NCBI GenBank assembly: GCA_934621665.1
Contig: CAKTUT010000124.1
Coordinates: forward strand, 1 to 5,310
Direction of reading: 5' to 3'
DNA from: an uncultured Oscillospiraceae bacterium
GTDB lineage: Bacteria > Bacillota > Clostridia > Oscillospirales > Oscillospiraceae
Length of the DNA stretch: 5,310 nt
The position numbers and the translations under genes were made by a program. This document shows positions 1 through 4,254 of the stretch, one piece after another (the first letter of the stretch is position 1; each line of letters begins with the position of its first letter). Below the pieces are notes generated by a model, which worked only from the letters and a program-made list of their open reading frames with translations, ran no database searches and was not told where the DNA came from.

Positions 1-221
1 TCACGCGGCTTCAGCGCTCGACGCAGCTGCTGATTCCCACGTTTGACTACTGCATTCCCACCAAGCAGTGCGCGCAAAGCGGCGTTGGCGGCAACGAGAG
101 CCCCTGCGACGTGTTCAGCCAGATTGATTTCCCCATCGACGCATTCTTCCCCACCAAGGCCGACAGCTGCATCCCACCCTCACAAAGCTGCACCGGCTGC
201 GCCCGGACGGCAGAAAAATAA
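1..221 (+). CDS. C-terminal part of a cysteine-rich hypothetical protein (5' end outside window)
   Basis: This frame is open from the left edge (first full codon at 3) to a TAA at 219-221 and gives the last 72 residues of a protein. I do not recognise the family and assign no function. The visible tail has a hydrophobic stretch ending in LLIPTFDYCIPTKQC, then ESPCDVFSQIDFPIDAFFP, then a short polar end with SCIPPSQSCTGC. Six cysteines in 72 residues, several near prolines and in C-x3-to-5-C or C-x2-C spacing, suggest a metal-binding, disulfide-linked or cross-linked structural protein. A spore-coat or envelope role would fit Clostridia but is a guess. The frame is preferred over others because it ends 1 base before a strong terminator hairpin and has a sensible composition. 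The gene converges on the glycosyltransferase operon and is probably transcribed separately. Confidence 0.6.
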   Translation, partial: TRLQRSTQLLIPTFDYCIPTKQCAQSGVGGNESPCDVFSQIDFPIDAFFPTKADSCIPPSQSCTGCARTAEK

Positions 222-222
222 G

Positions 223-251
223 AAATCAGCGCCGCAATGCGGCGCTGATTT
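223..251. terminator. Bidirectional rho-independent terminator
   Basis: The arms AAATCAGCGCCGC (223-235) and GCGGCGCTGATTT (239-251) are perfect 13-bp reverse complements around the 3-base loop AAT. Reading plus, the stem runs into TTTTT (249-253). Reading minus, it runs into TTTCTTATTTTTCTG, which is also U-rich in RNA. It lies between two convergent stop codons (TAA at 219-221 plus; TAA at 258-260 minus) only 36 bp apart, so it most likely ends both the upstream plus-strand gene and the minus-strand glycosyltransferase operon. Confidence 0.93.
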
Positions 252-257
252 TTGCAT

Positions 258-1406
258 TTACAGGATATTCTCCCTGCGCAGGATGTCGCACATCTCGCCC
301 ACGCGGGCGTCCCACGAACACGCGCGTCCCTCGTCAATACGTGCCTGTACACGCGCGGGCTGCGTATCGCAGAGTGCCTCGGCGCAGCAGCGGATAAACT
401 CGTCCGCCGAGTCGGCGATGTGAATGCTGCCGGCATATTGCAGAATCTGGTCGGGCTGGCGCGTGGAGACGATCGGCTTGCCGGTGGCAAGATACTCAAA
501 AAACTTAAGTGGGCTTACGTCCTTGCTCAGATCACTTTTTGCAAACAGGTTGAGGCACACGTCAAACTGTGCCAGATATTCCGGCAGCTGCTCGTTTGGC
601 CGGATACCAAGGAAGTGGACATTCGGAAGCGTTTTCAGCTCCGCCAAATCTGCGCCCGGCTTTTCCCCGCCAATCCACACAAAGCTCCATTCCGGGTGTG
701 CCTTTGCTGCGTCGGCGGTAAAGCCGTATTCAATGCACGGCTGAAGCGCGCCGACAAAGCCGAAAATCGGATGCGGGATCTCTTTCATGTCCTCCGGCGC
801 GTCCAGCTTCTGCGACGCGCGGAAGAAACGCTCAAAATTCGCGCCGTTCGGGATAAACCACGTTTTTTCGTTTGCCGCGCGCAGCCGATCGGCCAGCGGC
901 GCGGCGGTCGCAAACACGGCGCTGCACTTTGCCGCAAGCTCCAGTTCCTCCGCGTCTACCTGCGCCGGGTTCATAAGCCCGCCATAGGCCGAATGCCGGT
1001 CAACGCAGTCATAGACCAGCGCGCTGTGCGGAATCAAATCCACCGCGTCCACCGTCACAGGCGAATACACCCACAAAATCGGCTTTTCAAAGCCGTGCTC
1101 TTTCATTTTCTCGCACACATAGCGCGCCATGCGCCTCTGGTTCAGTCGGTTAATGGCGCGCGACTTATTGAAAAACGGCAGTACCGGCGGCAGACTGTAG
1201 ACCGTGATATTCTCCTGTGGCTGAAAGCCCGGCTTCTGATACGCTTTCATCAGCGGCCTTGCGCTTTTGTCCTTGAGCGGCGCAATCACCGTAGCCGACG
1301 GGTCAAAATAGAGAATTTCCGCATCGGGGATGCGGCTCATCACCTGCTGCTTGCGGGTGGGGATGGGATACCACGGCGACGTGGCAAGGCATACGATCTG
1401 TTTCAT
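258..1406 (-). CDS. TuaH-like glycosyltransferase (GT-B fold, 382 aa)
   Basis: This is a probable cytoplasmic, nucleotide-sugar-dependent glycosyltransferase acting in assembly of a surface polysaccharide. Its layout resembles TuaH-type enzymes of teichuronic-acid clusters. Visible signatures are an N-terminal half with VYDCVDRHSAYGG (131-143), a linker IPNGANFERF (about 185-194), the start of the C-terminal Rossmann-like half FGFVGALQP (215-223), FVWIGG (242-247), and the donor-binding block SPLKFFEYLATGKPIVST (298-315). In that block Asp296-x7-Glu304 takes the place of the usual GT4 E-x7-E pair. Length is close to TuaH (about 400 aa). There is no signal peptide or membrane span. The ATG at 1404-1406 is preceded by GGAGG (1414-1418) at 7-base spacing. 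The start overlaps the stop of the upstream fusion gene by ATGA, so the two are likely translationally coupled. The acceptor and donor sugars cannot be read from the sequence; the TuaH label is by resemblance only. Confidence 0.88.
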   Translation of the reverse strand: MKQIVCLATSPWYPIPTRKQQVMSRIPDAEILYFDPSATVIAPLKDKSARPLMKAYQKPGFQPQENITVYSLPPVLPFFNKSRAINRLNQRRMARYVCEKMKEHGFEKPILWVYSPVTVDAVDLIPHSALVYDCVDRHSAYGGLMNPAQVDAEELELAAKCSAVFATAAPLADRLRAANEKTWFIPNGANFERFFRASQKLDAPEDMKEIPHPIFGFVGALQPCIEYGFTADAAKAHPEWSFVWIGGEKPGADLAELKTLPNVHFLGIRPNEQLPEYLAQFDVCLNLFAKSDLSKDVSPLKFFEYLATGKPIVSTRQPDQILQYAGSIHIADSADEFIRCCAEALCDTQPARVQARIDEGRACSWDARVGEMCDILRRENIL

Positions 1407-3613
1407 GTTTTTTCCTCCAAAAGGCCGCGCGCCACAGCTTCATTTTCGCCCGCGAGGCTTCTCAAGCGCGCAACGCTGTATTTCTCCTGTTCGCAGAGCG
1501 CCGCGTCGGTCAGTGAGCAGAGATTTTCTGCCGTCACGTCCTCAAACGCCACGCAGTGCTTCTGCCCGATATAGCGCATAAACCCAGTGACCTTTGGGTC
1601 ATACGACACAGCTACCAACGGCGCTCCCACGCTTGACGCGAAAATCAGCGTATGCAGCCGCATCGACACCACCACGCGCATTTTTTTCATCATACCGATC
1701 ATGAGCGTCTCGTCCTGCGGCGCGGTAATCAGCGCGCTTTTGCATGAAAGCGCCGCCGCGACCTCGCGGCATGGCTCTACGTCGCGCCCCGGCTCAAGCG
1801 CAAAAAATACCGGCGTAAGGCCATATTTTTTGTTTACATAATTTGCAGCATCCACAAAGGTCTGCTTTTTCTCCGCAAAGCCCGGCCAGGGACGCAGGAC
1901 GAACAGCGCATACTGTCCATCGGGATCAAGGCCGTTGAGCTGCAAAAAGCTGTCCACCGCACCGGGCTTTCCGGGCGTAAGAAGCAGCGCCGGGTCTGCC
2001 GTGATGTGCACATCCGGCCTTGTCACGCCCATCTGCCGCAGCTCCTCCGCCGACAAATCCTCGCGCAGCGTAATTGCGTCCACACAGTGGTTGATGATCT
2101 TTGCCGCAAAATGGCGGTCACGCTCGCCGTTCACCGGGCCGATACCGCAGCCATACATCAAGACGCGGCAGCCCGCGTGCTTTGCAAGCCAGATGCTGAT
2201 AAGATAATAGTAGAGCGAACGGTTGCTGGTCTGATTTTGGATCAGGCTTCCGCCGCCGGAAATATACAGCCGCGTGCGGCGCATCACCGGCAGAAACGCA
2301 AACGGATTGAATACGCCCACCGCATCCACATGATACTTGAGCTTCGTCTGCATCGGATTGTGCGACAGCACACAGATTGGCATATCGCAGTCGATGTTCT
2401 TCATCTGCCGCAAAATGGCCTTTAAAATGGCGTCGTCGCCTGCGTTGCCCTTGCCATACGCGCCGCAGATGAGCACGCCGCTGCGTTTTTGCTTTGGCGC
2501 GCGTTCCCGGCGCAAAATTGCCTCGTAGATTTCCATCTGGTGGCCAACCGTTGCCTCAATTGACAAAAGCGTCCGCGCCCGCTCATAGAGGTTCTCTGCC
2601 AGCTGGCGGCGATAGGCCGTGTTCTGGCTCAGACGAATCATATGTTCGGCAAAGGTTTTCTCGTCGCGCGGCTCGGCCAGAAGCCCCGTCACACCGTGTT
2701 CAATGATATATGGCACGCCGCCAACAGCCGTGGCAATGGTTGCGCAGTGCATCCGCGCACCCTCTGGAAGCGCATACGGAAACGCCTCTGACAGCGACGA
2801 GAGCGTATTGACGTCAATCGCACTGTAAAAGCTATCTGTATCCGACACCCATCCGGCAAAAGCATAGCTCCCCGGCGCACACAGCTCCTGCGCAAGCGCC
2901 GTCAGCTTTTCGCGCTCCTCGCCCTCACCCGCAATGACAAGCCGGATATCCGGGCACGTTTTCTGTGCAATTGAGAACGCGCGGATGAGCATTCCGATAT
3001 TCTTTACCGGGCTGAGCCGCGCGGCAATGCCAAACACCACGCTGTTGGGCTCTGCTTCAAGGCCGATGCTCTTAAAAAATTCCTCGCGCGTCAGCTTTGG
3101 CGCAACCGGCGTAAAATCTACGCCGTTGTAGATGGAAAACATCGTCTGCGGGTCAAAGCCGCGCGAAATCAGCATCTGTGCCACAGCGTCCGACACGCCG
3201 ATGTGATAGTCAAACATCCGAAGTGCAATTGTGTTGATCGTGCCGTAGGTGATGCGGTGCAGCGGACGGCCAAGATAGTCCAGACGATAGTCCGAGTGCA
3301 CCGTCGTCACGATGGGCACGCGGATTTTCCGGCGCAAAATCGCACCCATCATGTTTGCCCGCGAGCCGTGGCAGTGGATAATCTCAAAGCCCTCGCCGGA
3401 GATCATCTCGCTCAGCGTCCGGATGGCCTGCATCACGCCGCAGCTCAGCACCAGCGTGTCGATGCCCATTTTCCGCGCATCGGCGGCAAACTCGCCCTCT
3501 GTAAAGCAGACAAGCCGTACCGTCTGCGTTTTTCCAAGTCCCTGTAAAAGCGACAGAACGTGCGTTTTTGCGCCGCCCACGTCGCCGCCTGAGATTAAAT
3601 GCATGATCTTCAT
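1403..3613 (-). CDS. csaB: Bifunctional GT4 glycosyltransferase / CsaB-like polysaccharide pyruvyltransferase fusion (736 aa)
   Basis: Two complete enzymes are encoded in one frame. Residue numbers here count from an upstream GTG at 3622; subtract 3 for the preferred start. Residues 5-368 are a GT4 glycosyltransferase: GGAKTH (16-21), HCHGSRAN (83-90), the second domain starting near FGIAARLSPVKN (197-208), and the E-x7-E pair Glu279/Glu287 followed by ATAVGGVPYIIEHGVTG. Residues 382-735 are a CsaB-type polysaccharide pyruvyltransferase: GAYGKGNAGDDAIL (387-400), SGGGSLIQ (455-462), GIGP (493-496), LREDLSAEELRQMGV (519-533), ADPAL (542-546), MRLHTLIFASS with His657 (654-664), and YDPKV (674-678). 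CsaB transfers pyruvate from phosphoenolpyruvate to a ManNAc-type residue of the secondary cell-wall polymer, making the ligand of SLH domains. CsaB is usually a stand-alone protein of about 360-380 aa, so the symbol applies to the second half only. The ATG at 3611-3613 is chosen because AGGTGAT lies 4-5 bases upstream; the GTG at 3620-3622 sits inside that ribosome-binding site. It is the first gene of a two-gene operon. Confidence 0.93.
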   Translation of the reverse strand: MKIMHLISGGDVGGAKTHVLSLLQGLGKTQTVRLVCFTEGEFAADARKMGIDTLVLSCGVMQAIRTLSEMISGEGFEIIHCHGSRANMMGAILRRKIRVPIVTTVHSDYRLDYLGRPLHRITYGTINTIALRMFDYHIGVSDAVAQMLISRGFDPQTMFSIYNGVDFTPVAPKLTREEFFKSIGLEAEPNSVVFGIAARLSPVKNIGMLIRAFSIAQKTCPDIRLVIAGEGEEREKLTALAQELCAPGSYAFAGWVSDTDSFYSAIDVNTLSSLSEAFPYALPEGARMHCATIATAVGGVPYIIEHGVTGLLAEPRDEKTFAEHMIRLSQNTAYRRQLAENLYERARTLLSIEATVGHQMEIYEAILRRERAPKQKRSGVLICGAYGKGNAGDDAILKAILRQMKNIDCDMPICVLSHNPMQTKLKYHVDAVGVFNPFAFLPVMRRTRLYISGGGSLIQNQTSNRSLYYYLISIWLAKHAGCRVLMYGCGIGPVNGERDRHFAAKIINHCVDAITLREDLSAEELRQMGVTRPDVHITADPALLLTPGKPGAVDSFLQLNGLDPDGQYALFVLRPWPGFAEKKQTFVDAANYVNKKYGLTPVFFALEPGRDVEPCREVAAALSCKSALITAPQDETLMIGMMKKMRVVVSMRLHTLIFASSVGAPLVAVSYDPKVTGFMRYIGQKHCVAFEDVTAENLCSLTDAALCEQEKYSVARLRSLAGENEAVARGLLEEKT
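1414..1418 (-). promoter_or_regulatory. Ribosome binding site of the TuaH-like glycosyltransferase
   Basis: Read on the minus strand this is GGAGG, 7 bases before the ATG at 1404-1406. It lies inside the 3' end of the upstream fusion gene and fixes the start of the downstream gene, supporting reinitiation or coupled translation across the ATGA overlap. Confidence 0.8.
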
Positions 3614-3617
3614 AAGA

Positions 3618-3624
3618 ATCACCT
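3618..3624 (-). promoter_or_regulatory. Ribosome binding site deciding the start of the GT4-CsaB gene
   Basis: On the minus strand it reads AGGTGAT, an exact match to part of the sequence complementary to the 16S rRNA 3' end. It is followed by TCTT and the ATG at 3611-3613. A GTG that would add three residues (MIL) overlaps this site and has no better Shine-Dalgarno upstream, so the ATG is the better start. Confidence 0.75.
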
Positions 3625-3629
3625 AAAAT

Positions 3630-3663
3630 CGGAAAACGGACTTGTTTCTTGTCCGCGTTTCCG
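3630..3663 (-). promoter_or_regulatory. Hairpin in the 5' leader of the minus-strand operon
   Basis: On the minus strand CGGAAA pairs with TTTCCG (6 bp), then after a small internal loop (CG against one base) CGGAC pairs with GTCCG (5 bp), around the 9-base loop AAGAAACAA. The hairpin ends 5 bases before the ribosome-binding site of the GT4-CsaB gene. It could modulate translation or mRNA stability. It does not look like a terminator, since only ATTTT follows. The same DNA overlaps the -35 region of the weaker plus-strand promoter candidate, so the symmetry may instead matter at the DNA level. Confidence 0.45.
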
Positions 3664-3670
3664 CTAGAAT
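3642..3670 (+). promoter_or_regulatory. Candidate sigma-A promoter for the DUF4330 / O-antigen ligase operon
   Basis: TTGTTT (3642-3647, 3 of 6 to consensus) and TAGAAT (3665-3670, 5 of 6) are separated by 17 bases. The predicted start is near 3677, leaving a leader of about 107 bases before the ATG at 3784. The -35 box is weak, so this is tentative. No better plus-strand promoter is visible in 3614-3783. If both predicted promoters are real they face one another and their transcripts overlap for about 40 bp. Confidence 0.4.
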
Positions 3671-3677
3671 ATAGGAA

Positions 3678-3699
3678 CAAATTACCGTGCGGTAATTTG
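3678..3699. promoter_or_regulatory. 22-bp dyad, candidate operator in the divergent promoter region
   Basis: The 10-base arm CAAATTACCG (3678-3687) is followed by TG and its exact reverse complement CGGTAATTTG (3690-3699). The size and symmetry fit the site of a dimeric repressor. It begins at the predicted +1 of the plus-strand promoter candidate and lies about 20-41 bases downstream of the predicted minus-strand start, so one bound protein could affect both operons. In minus-strand RNA it could also form a 9-bp stem with a GCAC loop. No poly-T follows on either strand, which argues against a terminator. Confidence 0.55.
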
Positions 3700-3725
3700 C
3701 AATAAACCACGCGGCTATTTTTTGT

Positions 3726-3754
3726 ATTATAGTCTATTTTCCGCGCGGAATCAA
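3726..3754 (-). promoter_or_regulatory. Sigma-A promoter of the glycosyltransferase/pyruvyltransferase operon
   Basis: On the minus strand TTGATT (3749-3754, 4 of 6 to the -35 consensus) and TATAAT (3726-3731, perfect -10) are separated by exactly 17 bases. The predicted start is near 3719, giving a leader of about 105 bases to the ATG at 3613. This is the best promoter in the window. Its spacer contains the palindrome at 3739-3750, and its leader contains the 22-bp dyad and the hairpin described separately. Confidence 0.75.
3739..3750. promoter_or_regulatory. 12-bp palindrome in the promoter spacer
   Basis: TTCCGCGCGGAA is a perfect 12-bp palindrome lying between the -35 and -10 boxes of the minus-strand promoter, where a bound protein would block or reshape RNA polymerase binding. 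It overlaps a second short inverted repeat, GGAAT-CA-ATTCC (3747-3758), which spans the -35 box. Short GC-rich palindromes can arise by chance, so an operator role is only suggested by position. Confidence 0.35.
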
Positions 3755-3766
3755 TTCCAATTACCC

Positions 3767-3772
3767 GGGAGG
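3767..3772 (+). promoter_or_regulatory. Ribosome binding site of the DUF4330-like gene
   Basis: GGGAGG lies 11 bases before the ATG at 3784-3786. The motif is strong but the spacing is a little longer than the usual 5-9 bases. No other in-frame start nearby has a better match, and the DUF4330-like N-terminus begins directly at this ATG. Confidence 0.65.
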
Positions 3773-3783
3773 CCATTATCACT

Positions 3784-4254
3784 ATGAAGTTTATTGATGA
3801 AAAGGGCAGATTGTTCGGCAAGCTCAATCTGATTGATCTGCTGGTTATTTTGCTGCTCATCGCCGCCGTCGCCGCCGTCGCATGGAAAACTGTCGGCAAT
3901 AAGGCCGCAGAAGCCATACAGGCAGAGCCGCTGCGCGTCACCTACACTGTTTTGTGCGAGGATGTACCCAAGGACATCTGCGACTTTGCCAAAACGCAGG
4001 AGGGCGAGGCAATTTTGAATAACGCCAAGTTCCTTGACGCGACCATTGTCTCGTGTGAGGCCGCTCCCATGGACGCAGCCGCCAAGGACGGCCACCAGAC
4101 GCTGCGCATCACCATTGAGGCCGCCGCCACCTCCTCTAACAACATCTATAAGGTTTCCAGTCAGGAAGTGCGCGTGGGCTATGAATACAACGTAAAGACG
4201 CCGCTGTTTGAGCTGGCAGGCGTGATCAGCGATTTGGTGGTTGAAAATGGATAA
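3784..4254 (+). CDS. DUF4330-like single-pass membrane protein (156 aa)
   Basis: The N-terminus IDEKGRLFGKLNLIDLLVIL (4-23) has the charged G-R-L-F-G-K-x-N-x-x-D-L block I associate with the DUF4330 family, whose function is unknown. One hydrophobic segment (about 15-34) would anchor the protein. The remainder (about 40-156) is probably extracytoplasmic and rich in beta-type segments, ending in VRVGYEYNVKTPLFELAGVI (129-148). It has three cysteines (58, 66, 91). The membrane segment is partly encoded by a tandem 9-bp repeat GCCGCCGTC at 3862-3879 (Ala-Ala-Val twice), so its length could vary in steps of three residues. The gene opens the plus-strand operon and overlaps the following O-antigen ligase-like gene by 8 bp. 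The pairing suggests a helper role in polysaccharide polymerisation or attachment, which is inference only. Confidence 0.85.
   Translation: MKFIDEKGRLFGKLNLIDLLVILLLIAAVAAVAWKTVGNKAAEAIQAEPLRVTYTVLCEDVPKDICDFAKTQEGEAILNNAKFLDATIVSCEAAPMDAAAKDGHQTLRITIEAAATSSNNIYKVSSQEVRVGYEYNVKTPLFELAGVISDLVVENG

Noticed and set aside
252..1574. Long plus-strand open frame of 440 codons opposite the TuaH-like gene
   Set aside because: It is antisense to a gene with clear glycosyltransferase motifs, has Arg/His/Ala-rich low-information composition typical of reverse-strand frames in GC-rich genes, and its first codons lie in the terminator region with no ribosome-binding site.
2006..2425. Plus-strand frame of 139 codons inside the CsaB half of the fusion gene
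   Set aside because: It is antisense to conserved pyruvyltransferase motifs and is compositionally like other shadow frames.
3620..3622. GTG start giving a three-residue longer GT4-CsaB protein
   Set aside because: The GTG lies within the AGGTGAT ribosome-binding site of the ATG at 3611-3613 and has no better site of its own upstream.
3678..3699. The 22-bp dyad as a transcription terminator
   Set aside because: No run of T follows on either strand and the stem is AT-rich; its position at predicted transcription starts fits an operator better.
3725..3730. TATTAT as the -10 box of a plus-strand promoter
   Set aside because: No acceptable -35 box is found 16-18 bases upstream, and the same bases form the perfect minus-strand -10 TATAAT.
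3614..3783. Riboswitch or T-box in the intergenic region
   Set aside because: No known conserved core, specifier loop or terminator/antiterminator pair is recognisable; only simple dyads are present.
3384..3941. Minus-strand frame of 185 codons running from the DUF4330-like gene through the intergenic region
   Set aside because: It spans the divergent promoter region, conflicts with both well-supported genes and has no family motif or ribosome-binding site.
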